Below, piece after piece: positions 8,924 to 19,026 of a DNA stretch of 64,000 nucleotides. Made by a program: the position numbers and the translations under genes. The stretch covers positions 1,488,001-1,552,000 of the forward strand of contig NZ_JAGQFP010000002.1 of the NCBI RefSeq assembly GCF_019090095.1, written 5' to 3'. The notes below the pieces were generated by a model. That model was not told the DNA's origin. It ran no database searches and was given only the letters and a program-made list of their open reading frames with translations. This DNA comes from Stutzerimonas stutzeri. GTDB taxonomy: Bacteria > Pseudomonadota > Gammaproteobacteria > Pseudomonadales > Pseudomonadaceae. Each line of letters starts with the position of its first letter. Position 1 is the first letter of the stretch.

Positions 8924-9133
8924 GTCTTTTTCTCCTCGATGGATAGAGACTTACTGCGGGGCTGAACAACTTCATCAGCCTTCATGGTTTCAGAGTTCGG
9001 TTGTGTCTCAGGAGTTTCCAAGAGCCACGAACGGCAGACGAATGGTTCGTATTGACCAATCAAGTAATGGCGTTATGAAAGCGCAACGAAACGGCAATTA
9101 GCCGCAACTAATAATGTGCTGGCCAGGATGACG

Positions 9134-9367
9134 TCACGCACTCAGCGTCAGCTGACGCTGGGCCAACAGGCGCATCACGTAGCCGATCTTGAGCGCGGTC
9201 GGGCCGAGAATCACCAGCGCATGGCAGGCGACCACCGCGCCCAGGGTCAACTGCCGATCGAAGACATAGGCGCCGGCCACGCCGAGCAGCAACAACACAA
9301 CGCCGAGGGTCATGGCGAGGGTGGCGACTGCCCGCAGACGATGCGGATCCTGTGGATGCGGGGTCAT
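9134..9367 (-). CDS. PpyR-like small two-helix membrane protein
   Basis: A 77-residue protein with two hydrophobic helices (about residues 13-36 and 42-62) and a short basic N-terminus. It lies 60 bp downstream of the flavohemoglobin gene on the same strand. In P. aeruginosa, fhp (PA2664) is followed by ppyR (PA2663), a small membrane protein reported to affect psl and pyoverdine expression. The match here rests on size, topology and position, not on a sequence search, so PpyR is a probable but not proven name. Confidence 0.6.
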   Translation of the reverse strand: MTPHPQDPHRLRAVATLAMTLGVVLLLLGVAGAYVFDRQLTLGAVVACHALVILGPTALKIGYVMRLLAQRQLTLSA

Positions 9368-9427
9368 AGCGGTACCTCATGACGGACATCGGGTGGCTGG
9401 GCCAACGGCAGCCGGCCCAGCGTTGGC

Positions 9428-10606
9428 TCACTCCAGCGCCGAAGCCGGGCCGAAGAATTCGTAGCGGACCTGCTGCTCAGGGACACCGAGCGCGTGCAAC
9501 AGCTGGCGAATCTTGGCCATGAAGGGCTTGGGACCGAGGAAGTAGGCATCCAGGTCGCGGTCGGCCGGCAGCCAGGCCGCCAGCCGCTCCTCGGTGATCA
9601 GGCCGACGGCATCCGGTTGCGGCGCATCGCCCTGGTGTTCGTCATAGCAGTAGAAGCGCTTGAGTTGGCCGTGGCGCTCGGCCAGCGTGTCGACCATCTG
9701 GCGGAACGCGTGAACATCGGCGTTACGCGCACAGTGGATGAAATGAATCGGGCGCTCGGTTTTCAGCGCGTCTTCGAGCATCGCCAGTGTCGGGGTGATG
9801 CCGACGCCGCCGCTGATCAGCACCAGCGGCTTGTCGCCAGGTTGCAAAGTGAACTCGCCGGCTGGGGCGAAGAGCTCCAGTCGCTCGCCCTCGGCCATGC
9901 GGTGCAGGGCGTTGGAGGCGACACCCTCTGGCTCGCGCTTGACGCTGATCCGGTAGCCGCGGCCGTTACTGGCCGACGACAGCGAATAGTTGCGGCGGAT
10001 CTCCTCGCCGTCGATGTGCAGGCGCAGGCCGATGTACTGGCCGGGCTTGTGCGCGACCACTTCGCCGCCATCTTCGGGCTCCAGATAGAACGAGGTGATC
10101 TCGGCGCTTTCGGTTACCTTGCGCACGATTCGGAACGGCCGTGCGCCGCGCCAGCCGCCCGGTGCTTGCGCCGTGGTGCTGTAGAGCTGTTCCTCGGTGC
10201 CGATGAGGATGTCGGCGAGCTGGCCATAGGCGGCGGCCCAGGCGGCGATCACCTCGTCGGTGGCAATGTCTTCGCCGAGCACTTCGCGGATGGCGCGCAG
10301 CAGGCAGGCGCCGACGATAGGGTAGTGCTCCGGCAGTACCTGCAGTGCCACGTGCTTGTTGACGATCTGCGAGACCAGCCCGCCGAGTTGGTCCAGACGG
10401 TCGATGTGCTTGGCATACATCAGCACGCCGTTGGCCAAGGCGCGGGGTTGGTCGCCGCTGGCCTGGTGAGCCTGGTTGAACAGCGGGCGTACCTCGGGAT
10501 GCTCGGCCAGCATCATCCGGTAGAAGTGTTGGGTCAGGGCTTCGCCACCGGCTTCCAGTAGCGGTACGGTGGCTTTGATCAGGGCACGTTGTTCAGCGCA
10601 AAGCAT
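9428..10606 (-). CDS. fhp: Flavohemoglobin, nitric oxide dioxygenase
   Basis: Converts NO plus O2 to nitrate with NAD(P)H, protecting against nitrosative stress; cytosolic. The 392 residues comprise a globin domain (about 1-136; proximal-His helix in NKHVALQVLPEHYPIVGACLL), an FAD-binding ferredoxin-reductase barrel (RNYSLSSA at about 205) and a C-terminal NAD-binding domain (GGVGITPTLAMLE at about 268). The start MLCAEQRALIKATV was preferred over an ATG four codons upstream because GGAG is well spaced before it. A PpyR-like gene follows. I looked for a sigma-54 -24/-12 element upstream, as for P. aeruginosa fhp, and found none. Confidence 0.94.
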   Translation of the reverse strand: MLCAEQRALIKATVPLLEAGGEALTQHFYRMMLAEHPEVRPLFNQAHQASGDQPRALANGVLMYAKHIDRLDQLGGLVSQIVNKHVALQVLPEHYPIVGACLLRAIREVLGEDIATDEVIAAWAAAYGQLADILIGTEEQLYSTTAQAPGGWRGARPFRIVRKVTESAEITSFYLEPEDGGEVVAHKPGQYIGLRLHIDGEEIRRNYSLSSASNGRGYRISVKREPEGVASNALHRMAEGERLELFAPAGEFTLQPGDKPLVLISGGVGITPTLAMLEDALKTERPIHFIHCARNADVHAFRQMVDTLAERHGQLKRFYCYDEHQGDAPQPDAVGLITEERLAAWLPADRDLDAYFLGPKPFMAKIRQLLHALGVPEQQVRYEFFGPASALE

Positions 10607-10888
10607 GATAGGCTCCAATTGGACTGGGAGGCCTGTCTCTTATTGCGAACGGCTTTGCGGGCGCGTCGCGGACAGGTACCCACTGTCTTTCAATAACCGT
10701 TCCAGGCTGGAATTGACCAGAATCAAGGGCGTCCCGGCGGCGCGGGGTGTTTAGAACCCTTGGTATCCGAGGTTAAATTCACCCTGTGCGGTATGTGCGA
10801 CCCTCACGCCTCGCGACATGACCGATCGAACCGCTGCGCCGGCAGGTGTTCTATAGCTCTGACTATCGAAGACCCGAGGGAGGGCTAC

Positions 10889-11113
10889 ATGGACAACTAC
10901 CACATCACCCACGACGGCGATCGCTGGGTTCTGCGTGAGGAAGGCGACAAGCGCGCACTGCTCGAAGCCGCCACCAAAGAGGACATCATCGACGAGACCC
11001 GCGATTACATGAAGCTGCGTACCGCCTCGGTGAAAATCCACACCCTCGACGGCCAGATCGAGGAGGAACGTACCTACCCGCGGGACCAGGATCCACGCGC
11101 GACCAAGGGCTGA
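10889..11113 (+). CDS. DUF2188-like small protein (74 aa)
   Basis: A 74-residue soluble protein beginning MDNYHITHDGDRWVLREEGD. The layout resembles DUF2188 proteins, which carry a short beta-strand YHVTPxxDGWxV-type motif followed by an Ala-rich helix, here ALLEAATKEDIIDE. The start is supported by GAGGGAGGG immediately upstream. It stands alone, three bases from the convergent urea-transporter stop. Function unknown; the family is often annotated as hypothetical. Confidence 0.7.
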   Translation: MDNYHITHDGDRWVLREEGDKRALLEAATKEDIIDETRDYMKLRTASVKIHTLDGQIEEERTYPRDQDPRATKG

Positions 11114-11116
11114 TGC

Positions 11117-12004
11117 TCAGGCGTGCCGCATGCCAAAGCGGCACTGGGTCAGGTACGTACCCAGTGCCACGGCCCAGCACGCCAGAATAAACGGCATGGT
11201 CAGGGGCGCCAGCCCCAGTTGATCGAACGCCCACCGGCAGGCGATGGCGAGCACGATTCCCAGCGCAGGGGCCAGTGCCGAGCGGTGTACCTGGCTCAGC
11301 GCCAACGCCGCCAGAGCGGGGTTGTAACCATCGAGGCCGGCCAACGCCTGTGGCGCGCCGAGCCCCAGCAGCAGGGTGCAGTAGACGCCCACGGCTGACC
11401 CGCACAGCGCCCACAGCCCGGCCCGCCGATCAGCCACCCATACCGCCGCCAGCAGACCCAGCCCCGCGCCGGGCGCACCGAGAAACATGACCTGGCCGAT
11501 ACCACTGGCCATCGCCCCGAGCGCTCCGCGGCCGTCGACGTCCGGGTCGGGCAAGCGTGCCTCCGCCACCGTGTCGAGCATCCCGGCCAGGGCCAGCGCC
11601 AGCCAGCCGAGCAATACGAACGCCAGGGTAAATACCGCAGGGCCGCCGCGCTCGCGCATGTGCCGCAACAGGCGGCGTTGCAGCAGGCTCGACAGCGCAC
11701 CGCTCACCACGACCAAGAGCAGCGACGCCGCTCCGATGCCCATCACCAGCGTGATCAGCACACCCAGCAGCGTGGCGTTGTAGCCGTACAGTCCGGACTC
11801 GATATCCTGGCGGGCATAGCCCAGCCGCCACGCGGCGACGGTGCCGCTGAGCAAGCCCAGCAGGGCACCGGCCAGCAAGGCAGGGGCGTACAGGCTGAGC
11901 GTCACCACGATCAGCAAGCCGCAGAGCGGGTTGGTCTGGAGGAAGATCTGGCTGACACCGTTGAGTGCAGCCTGTGCTGCGGACGGCAGGGAGGGCGGTT
12001 GCAT
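11117..12004 (-). CDS. Urea transporter (UT family)
   Basis: Inner-membrane urea channel of 295 residues with about ten hydrophobic segments. It shows the internal duplication typical of UT/Yut proteins: FLQTNPLCGLLI near residue 25 and LGYARQDIESGLYGYNATLLGV near 75 in the first half, with DGYNPALAALAL in the second half as the matching Asn-Pro-containing signature. These channels pass urea by facilitated diffusion. No urease or amidase gene is adjacent. Its upstream neighbour on the same strand, the pyruvate kinase gene, ends 72 bp away, so read-through transcription is possible. Confidence 0.85.
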   Translation of the reverse strand: MQPPSLPSAAQAALNGVSQIFLQTNPLCGLLIVVTLSLYAPALLAGALLGLLSGTVAAWRLGYARQDIESGLYGYNATLLGVLITLVMGIGAASLLLVVVSGALSSLLQRRLLRHMRERGGPAVFTLAFVLLGWLALALAGMLDTVAEARLPDPDVDGRGALGAMASGIGQVMFLGAPGAGLGLLAAVWVADRRAGLWALCGSAVGVYCTLLLGLGAPQALAGLDGYNPALAALALSQVHRSALAPALGIVLAIACRWAFDQLGLAPLTMPFILACWAVALGTYLTQCRFGMRHA

Positions 12005-12076
12005 GAGCTGGATCTGCGCGAAGAGGAGGCGACCGGCCTCGCCTGCACCAACGAGCAGGCGAGGGCGGTGCCGGGG

Positions 12077-13492
12077 TCAGTTAAGGGTCTCGATGCGCAG
12101 CGAGTTGGTCGTACCGGGCTGCCCCAGGGGCACGCCAGCGGTGATCACCACAGTATCACCCGTGCCGGCCATGCCCTGGGCTCGCGCCAGCTCGAGCGCA
12201 TTCAGGCAGACCTGCTCCATGTCGTGCATGGGCGCATCGATGACCGAGTACACGCCCCAGGCCACGGTCAGCTTGCGGGCCGTCGCGATGTTCGGCGTCA
12301 GGCTCAGGATCGGCGAGCTCGGCCGCTCGCGGGAAGCGCGCAGGCTGGACCGGCCCGATTCGGTGTAGTTCACCAGTGCCGCCACCGGCAGGATGCTGCT
12401 GATCCGGCGAATGGCGCAGCTGATGGCGTCAGGCAGCGTCGCCTCGGCATTCGGACGATGCACCTCGAGCTGGGCCTGGAACTCCGGGCCGCTCTCCACC
12501 TGGCGGATGATCTTGCTCATCATGCTGACCGCTTCCAGCGGGTAGTCGCCGGACGCGGTTTCCGCCGACAGCATCACCGCATCGGCGCCTTCGGCCACCG
12601 CGTTGGCCACGTCCGTGACTTCGGCGCGGGTCGGGGCCGGGGAGAAGCGCATCGACTCGAGCATCTGCGTCGCCACCACCACCGGACGCCCGAGCTGGCG
12701 GCAGGTGCGGACGATGTTCTTCTGAATGCGCGGCACGTTTTCGGCCGGTACCTCGACGCCCAGGTCGCCGCGCGCCACCATGATGGCGTCGCTCAAGCGC
12801 GCAATCTCGCGCAGGTGCTGCACGGCGGACGGCTTCTCGATCTTGGCCATGAGAAAGGCGCGGCCGTCGATCAACTCGCGAGCTTCATGAATGTCCTGCG
12901 GGCGCTGGACGAATGACAGCGCGACCCAGTCGACGCCCAGCTCCAGGCCGAAGGCCAGGTCACGGCGGTCCTTGTCGGTCAGCGGGCTCAGTTCGAGTAC
13001 CGCTTCGGGCACATTGACGCCTTTGCGATCGGACAGCTCGCCACCGGCAACCACGCGTGTATCGATGGCATCGTCGTGCTTGGCGATCACCGTCAGGCGC
13101 AGACGACCGTCGTCCACCAGCAGGCTCATGCCCGGCTGCAGCGCATCGATGATTTCCGGATGCGGCAGGTTGACCCGCGTGGCATCGCCCGGTGTCGGAT
13201 CGAGATCGAGGCGCAGGGTCTGGCCGCGCTTGAGCTGGACCTTGCCATCGGCAAAACGCCCCACGCGCAGCTTGGGCCCTTGCAGGTCCATGAGGATGCC
13301 GATCGGCTGGTTCAGCTGGCGCTCCACTTCACGAATCCAGGCGAAGCGTTCGGCATGATCGGCATGCTCGCCGTGGCTGAAGTTGAGGCGGAACAGGTTG
13401 ACGCCGTTCTCCACCAGCTCGCGCACGTCATCGATGCTGCGGGTGGCGGGGCCCAGGGTAGCGAGGATCTTGACCTTCTTGTCGGGTGTCAT
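12077..13492 (-). CDS. pyk: Pyruvate kinase
   Basis: Transfers phosphate from PEP to ADP in lower glycolysis. The 471-residue product has the barrel with KKVKILATLGPATRS at the N-terminus and LNFSHGEHADH. The signature MVARGDLGVEVP lies near residue 236 and includes the catalytic Lys region FLMAKIEKPSAV just before it. The length and sequence fit the PykA-type (AMP/sugar-phosphate activated) group. It is the last gene of the leftward gcl-hyi-glxR-ttuD-pyk array, 43 bp after ttuD, giving a route from glyoxylate through glycerate and 2-phosphoglycerate to pyruvate. Confidence 0.95.
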   Translation of the reverse strand: MTPDKKVKILATLGPATRSIDDVRELVENGVNLFRLNFSHGEHADHAERFAWIREVERQLNQPIGILMDLQGPKLRVGRFADGKVQLKRGQTLRLDLDPTPGDATRVNLPHPEIIDALQPGMSLLVDDGRLRLTVIAKHDDAIDTRVVAGGELSDRKGVNVPEAVLELSPLTDKDRRDLAFGLELGVDWVALSFVQRPQDIHEARELIDGRAFLMAKIEKPSAVQHLREIARLSDAIMVARGDLGVEVPAENVPRIQKNIVRTCRQLGRPVVVATQMLESMRFSPAPTRAEVTDVANAVAEGADAVMLSAETASGDYPLEAVSMMSKIIRQVESGPEFQAQLEVHRPNAEATLPDAISCAIRRISSILPVAALVNYTESGRSSLRASRERPSSPILSLTPNIATARKLTVAWGVYSVIDAPMHDMEQVCLNALELARAQGMAGTGDTVVITAGVPLGQPGTTNSLRIETLN

Positions 13493-13535
13493 GGCAGGCT
13501 CTATTGGCAGTTATGGTTATAAGCGTTGCCAGCCG

Positions 13536-14807
13536 CTAGCGGGACGGCGGCAGGATCAGGATCGCGCGGAAGTCATTGACGTTGGTGCGTGTCGGGCCGG
13601 TCATCAGCAGGGCGTCGAGGGCCTGGAAATAGCCGTAGCCATTGTTGTTGGCCAGCTCGTCCGCGGCGCTGAGGCCCAGGGCTTCGGCACGGGCGTAACT
13701 GTCGGGCGTCATCAGCGCGCCGGCATTGTCTTCCGAGCCGTCGATGCCATCGGTGTCGCCGGCCAGCGCGTACACGCCAGGCAGGCCTTGCAGGTTGTCC
13801 GTAAGGCTCAGCAGAAACTCGGCATTGCGGCCGCCACGGCCATTGCCGCGTACCGTCACCGTGGTTTCACCGCCGGAGAGGATCACGCAGGGCGCGGCGA
13901 TCGGCTGGCCGTGCAGGACCACCTGGCGAGCGATGCCGCCGTGCACCTTGGCCACTTCCCGTGATTCGCCTTCCAGGTCACCGAGGATCAACGGCGTGAT
14001 GCCGGCGTCGCGAGCCTTCTGTGCCGCGGCGTCGAGGGACTGCTGGGGCTTGGCGATCAGCTGGAAATGGCTGCGCGACAGGCACGGATCGTTCGGCTTG
14101 ACGGTTTCCGAGCGCGGATCTTCCAGCCAGGCACGCACGTTCGCGGGAATCTCGATGTTGTAGCGTGCCAGGATCGCCAGCGCTTCGGCCGAGGTGGTCG
14201 GGTCGGCCACGGTCGGGCCCGAGGCGATTACCGTGGCCTCGTCACCGGGTACGTCGGAGATCGCGTAGGTGTAGACGCTGGCTGGCCAGCAGGCCTTGGC
14301 CAGGCGGCCGCCCTTGATCGCCGAGAGGTGCTTGCGCACGCAGTTCATCTCGCCGATGTGGGCGCCGGAACGCAGCAGCGCCTTGTTGATCGCCTGCTTG
14401 TCGGCAAGGCTGATGCCTTCGGCCGGCAGCGCCAGCAAGGACGAGCCGCCACCGGACAGCAGAAAGATCACCCGGTCGCTTTCCTCGAGGTTGCTGACCA
14501 TCTCCAGTACGCGGCGGGCGACGCGTTCACCGGCATCGTCCGGCACCGGATGGGCGGCCTCGACGACCTCGATCTTGCGGCAATCGGCGCCATGGCCGTA
14601 GCGGGTCACCACCAGGCCGGACAGCTCGCCTTCCCAAACCGCTTCGATGGCTTCGGCCATGGCCGCGGCCGCCTTGCCGGCGCCAATGACGATGGCGCGG
14701 CCGCTGCGGTCGGCGGGCAGGTAGTCAGCCAGTACCTGGCGTGGATGGGCGGCGTCGATGGCGGCGGCGAACAGGTCGCGCAGGAAGGCTTGCGGGTCGA
14801 GGCTCAT
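13536..14807 (-). CDS. ttuD: Glycerate 2-kinase (TtuD/MOFRL family)
   Basis: The 423-residue product belongs to the MOFRL family, often labelled hydroxypyruvate reductase but biochemically glycerate 2-kinases. It phosphorylates D-glycerate for entry into glycolysis. Visible marks are the VIGAGKAAAAMAEA nucleotide-binding segment (about 40-53), LLSGGGSSLLALP (about 117-130), CVRKHLSAIKGGRLA (about 155-170) and the MOFRL-type LSGGETTVTVRGNGRGGRN (about 308-326). AAGGAG precedes the ATG. The mRNA leader just upstream (14826-14885) contains two overlapping, mutually exclusive hairpins. It sits in the glyoxylate operon after glxR, separated by an unusual 426-bp gap. Confidence 0.92.
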   Translation of the reverse strand: MSLDPQAFLRDLFAAAIDAAHPRQVLADYLPADRSGRAIVIGAGKAAAAMAEAIEAVWEGELSGLVVTRYGHGADCRKIEVVEAAHPVPDDAGERVARRVLEMVSNLEESDRVIFLLSGGGSSLLALPAEGISLADKQAINKALLRSGAHIGEMNCVRKHLSAIKGGRLAKACWPASVYTYAISDVPGDEATVIASGPTVADPTTSAEALAILARYNIEIPANVRAWLEDPRSETVKPNDPCLSRSHFQLIAKPQQSLDAAAQKARDAGITPLILGDLEGESREVAKVHGGIARQVVLHGQPIAAPCVILSGGETTVTVRGNGRGGRNAEFLLSLTDNLQGLPGVYALAGDTDGIDGSEDNAGALMTPDSYARAEALGLSAADELANNNGYGYFQALDALLMTGPTRTNVNDFRAILILPPSR

Positions 14808-14825
14808 ATACTGCTCCTTCTAATG

Positions 14826-14885
14826 GGTCTGGAGCCGATTCCAGACCTTAGGGCTCGGCAATGCAAGCGCTAAGGTCTGGAATCG
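14826..14885 (-). promoter_or_regulatory. Alternative-hairpin leader upstream of ttuD
   Basis: A perfect 16-bp inverted repeat (14836-14851 with 14870-14885, core CTAAGGTCTGGAATCG) overlaps a shorter one (GGTCTGGA 14826-14833 with TCCAGACC 14840-14847). The middle arm is shared, so only one hairpin can form at a time. In the ttuD transcript the structure ends about ten bases before the ribosome binding site. This could be an attenuator or a repeat remnant; the base pairing is seen and the role is inferred. Confidence 0.45.
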
Positions 14886-15233
14886 ACCCACCCGGCAGTC
14901 GGGCCGTGACTCCTCGTGCCGAGCAGGTCGAAAAGGGGGGCCGCCCGAGGGCAGCAGTTGACGCACCATCTGCGTAGGCCGAGCGAAGCGCCTGCGGCGT
15001 TTCCACCCTAGTCGTAGCCTGGATTAGCCGAAGGCGTAATCCGGGTTTCCAACGGCGTAATCCGGGATTGCGAAAGACACCTTTCAAGTGTCGACGAGCT
15101 CCTGGCCTTGCCTGCGCATCGGTGGATCAACTCTCAGAGCGTCGCGGCCTCGGACTTGCGCTATCCCACCACTTGGGTTCTGTCTGTCCGAAAAGTGGGC
15201 GCGCTAGCTCGATTCCGCGGGCTCAGAGCTGTT
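14886..15233. repeat. Repeat-rich spacer between glxR and ttuD
   Basis: About 350 bp without a gene inside an otherwise tight operon. It holds a palindrome at about 15014-15046 (CCTGGATTAGCC / GGCGTAATCCGGG) and a second nearby copy of GGCGTAATCCGGG (15053-15065), a repeat type common in P. stutzeri-group intergenic DNA. The remainder shows no coding frame that I trust. Confidence 0.6.
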
Positions 15234-16124
15234 TCAATCTTTGCGGATCGAGAAGTTGGCCATGTGTTCCAGACCCTTGATCAGCGCCGAGTGGTCCCAG
15301 TTGCTGCCGCCGATGGCCGCGCAGGTGCTGAAGACCTGCTGGGCATTGGCGGTGTTGGGCAGGTTCAGGCCCAACTCGCGCGCGCCAGCCAGGGCGAGGT
15401 TGAGGTCTTTCTGATGCAGGCTGATGCGGAAGCCCGGATCGAAGGTGCCCTTGACCATGCGCTCGCCGTGCACCTCGAGGATCTTCGAGCTGGCGAAACC
15501 ACCCATCAAGGCCTCGCGGACGCGCGCCGGATCGGCACCGTTCTTGGCGGCGAACAACAGCGCTTCGCCGACTGCCTGGATGTTCAACGCCACGATGATC
15601 TGGTTGGCGACCTTGGCGGTCTGGCCGGCACCGTTTTCACCGACCAGGGTGATGTTCTTGCCCATCGCCTGGAACAGCGGCAGGGCGCGGGCAAAGCTTT
15701 CCTCGCTACCGCCGACCATGATCGACAGCGTCGCGGCCTTGGCGCCGACTTCACCGCCGGAGACCGGCGCGTCGAGGTAGCGGGCGCCGGTGGCGTTGAT
15801 CTTCTCGGCGAAGGCCTTGGTGGCGCTGGGGGAGATCGAGCTCATGTCGATCACCAGTTTGTTGGGGCCGACGCCTTCGGCAACGCCGTTCTCACGGAAC
15901 AGGACGTCTTCGACCTGCGGCGTATCCGGCACCATGACGATGATGAACTCGGCTTCCTGCGCCACGTCCTTCGGGGTGGCGAGGGCAACGGCGCCGGCTT
16001 CGACGAGGACGGCCGGGGCAGCGTCGTGGTGTTCGGACAGGAACAGGCTGTGGCCGGCCTTCTGCAGGTTCTGAGCCATGGGCAGGCCCATGATGCCGGT
16101 GCCGATAAATCCAATCTTAGCCAT
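15234..16124 (-). CDS. glxR: Tartronate semialdehyde reductase
   Basis: NAD(P)H-dependent reduction of tartronate semialdehyde to D-glycerate, cytosolic. The 296-residue protein of the 3-hydroxyisobutyrate dehydrogenase family has the N-terminal Rossmann motif GFIGTGIMGLPMAQNL, the substrate-binding segment DAPVSGGEVGAKAATLSIMVGG (about 120-141) with SGG, and the catalytic Lys in the NQIIVALNIQAVGEAL helix region (about 170-185). AAGGAG lies just before the ATG. It is 31 bp downstream of hyi in the glyoxylate carboligase operon and reduces the product of Gcl. Naming is firm because sequence and context agree. Confidence 0.93.
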   Translation of the reverse strand: MAKIGFIGTGIMGLPMAQNLQKAGHSLFLSEHHDAAPAVLVEAGAVALATPKDVAQEAEFIIVMVPDTPQVEDVLFRENGVAEGVGPNKLVIDMSSISPSATKAFAEKINATGARYLDAPVSGGEVGAKAATLSIMVGGSEESFARALPLFQAMGKNITLVGENGAGQTAKVANQIIVALNIQAVGEALLFAAKNGADPARVREALMGGFASSKILEVHGERMVKGTFDPGFRISLHQKDLNLALAGARELGLNLPNTANAQQVFSTCAAIGGSNWDHSALIKGLEHMANFSIRKD

Positions 16125-16155
16125 GAGTAATCTCCTTCGATTCGTTCAGTTCGAG

Positions 16156-16938
16156 TCAGATGACGTTGTGCGCTTTCATCCAGCCTAGGCCAGCTGCGGT
16201 GGTGGTGGCCGGCTTGTACTCGCAGCCGACCCAGCCCTGGTAGCCGATGCGGTCCAGATGCTCGAACAGGAAGTGGTAGTTGATCTCGCCGGTGCCCGGT
16301 TCGTTACGCCCGGGGTTATCGGCCAACTGCACGTGGTTGATCGCCGCCAGGTTGGTCTCGATGGTCCGCGCCAGGTCACCTTCCATGATCTGCATGTGGT
16401 AGACGTCGTACTGCAGGAACAGGTTGTCGCTACCGACCTTGGCGCGGATCTCCAGTGCCTGCGAGGTGTTGTTCAGGAAGAAGCGCGGGATGTCGCGGGT
16501 ATTGATCATTTCCATGACCAGGCGGATGCCTTCGGCTTCGAGCTTCTGCGCCGCGTAGCGCAGGTTCTCGACGAAGGTCATCTCCAGCTTGCCGAGATCG
16601 GCGCCCTTCGGGGCGATGCCGGCCAGGCAGTTGACCTGGGTATTGCCCAGCACCTTGGCGTAGGCGATGGCCTGGTCGACACCGGCACGGAATTCCTCGA
16701 CGCGTGCGGGATCGCAGGCAATGCCGCGGTCGCCGTTGGCCCAGTCGCCCGCCGGCAGGTTGAACAGCACCTGGGTCAGACCGTTGGCGTCCAGGCGTGC
16801 CTTGATCTCTTCGGCCGGGTAGTCGTAGGGGAACAGGTACTCGACACCGGTGAAGCCGGCCTCGGCAGCGGCGGCGAAGCGGTCGAGGAAGTCCATCTCG
16901 GTAAACAACATGGACAGGTTGGCGGCAAAACGGGGCAT
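16156..16938 (-). CDS. hyi: Hydroxypyruvate isomerase
   Basis: Interconverts hydroxypyruvate and tartronate semialdehyde. The 260-residue TIM-barrel protein (AP endonuclease family 2 fold) begins MPRFAANLSMLFTEMDFLDR, a typical Hyi start. It has GVEYLFPYDYPAEEIKARLD near residue 35 and metal-ligand-type segments such as VMEMINTRD and LQYDVYHMQIMEGDL. AAGGAG lies eight bases before the chosen ATG; a longer frame starts at 17031 but has no such site. It is separated from gcl by 190 bp containing a REPIN-like element and is followed closely by glxR. Confidence 0.93.
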   Translation of the reverse strand: MPRFAANLSMLFTEMDFLDRFAAAAEAGFTGVEYLFPYDYPAEEIKARLDANGLTQVLFNLPAGDWANGDRGIACDPARVEEFRAGVDQAIAYAKVLGNTQVNCLAGIAPKGADLGKLEMTFVENLRYAAQKLEAEGIRLVMEMINTRDIPRFFLNNTSQALEIRAKVGSDNLFLQYDVYHMQIMEGDLARTIETNLAAINHVQLADNPGRNEPGTGEINYHFLFEHLDRIGYQGWVGCEYKPATTTAAGLGWMKAHNVI

Positions 16939-17010
16939 GGGTATCTCCTTGTCTGTAGGGACAATTGGTGTTGCGTATCGGTGGTGATAACCACCTCGAG
17001 TGCTGCATGC

Positions 17011-17110
17011 GGTGGATGTGCTTCGCGACATCCACCCTACGGTTGCCTACCCGCGTGGTCCGAGCCCACGTACGGGTCGTAGGGTGGAAGACCGCGAAGC
17101 GTCTTCCACG
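17011..17110. repeat. REPIN-like pair of inverted palindromes between gcl and hyi
   Basis: Two palindromic elements in inverted orientation: 17011-17041 (GGTGGATGTGCTTCGCGACATCCACC then CTACG) and 17078-17110 (CGTAGGGTGG then AAGACCGCGAAGCGTCTTCC). They share CGTAGGGTGGA as outer arms, so together they make a 100-bp REP doublet. A separate small hairpin GGTGGT-GATA-ACCACC lies at 16980-16995. Such elements can modulate mRNA stability or processing between gcl and hyi. Confidence 0.75.
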
Positions 17111-17128
17111 CGTTCAGTTACGTTCGAA

Positions 17129-18910
<1,782 letters not shown>

Positions 18911-19026
18911 GGATCAGTCCTCCTACGTTTAGCTCGATAGTTTTTATACGTGGCCCAAGGATGAAGCCCTGGAAGATTGGAGGGAATTGGTCGAAACTGC
19001 ACTTCTGTCGATATCAGGAGTATCGA

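Noticed and set aside
10607..10888. Sigma-54 promoter for fhp
   Set aside because: No GG-N10-GC element was found in the orientation of the gene.
11660..12916. 418-codon plus-strand frame across the urea transporter and pyk
   Set aside because: Antisense to two well-supported genes and without any known motif.
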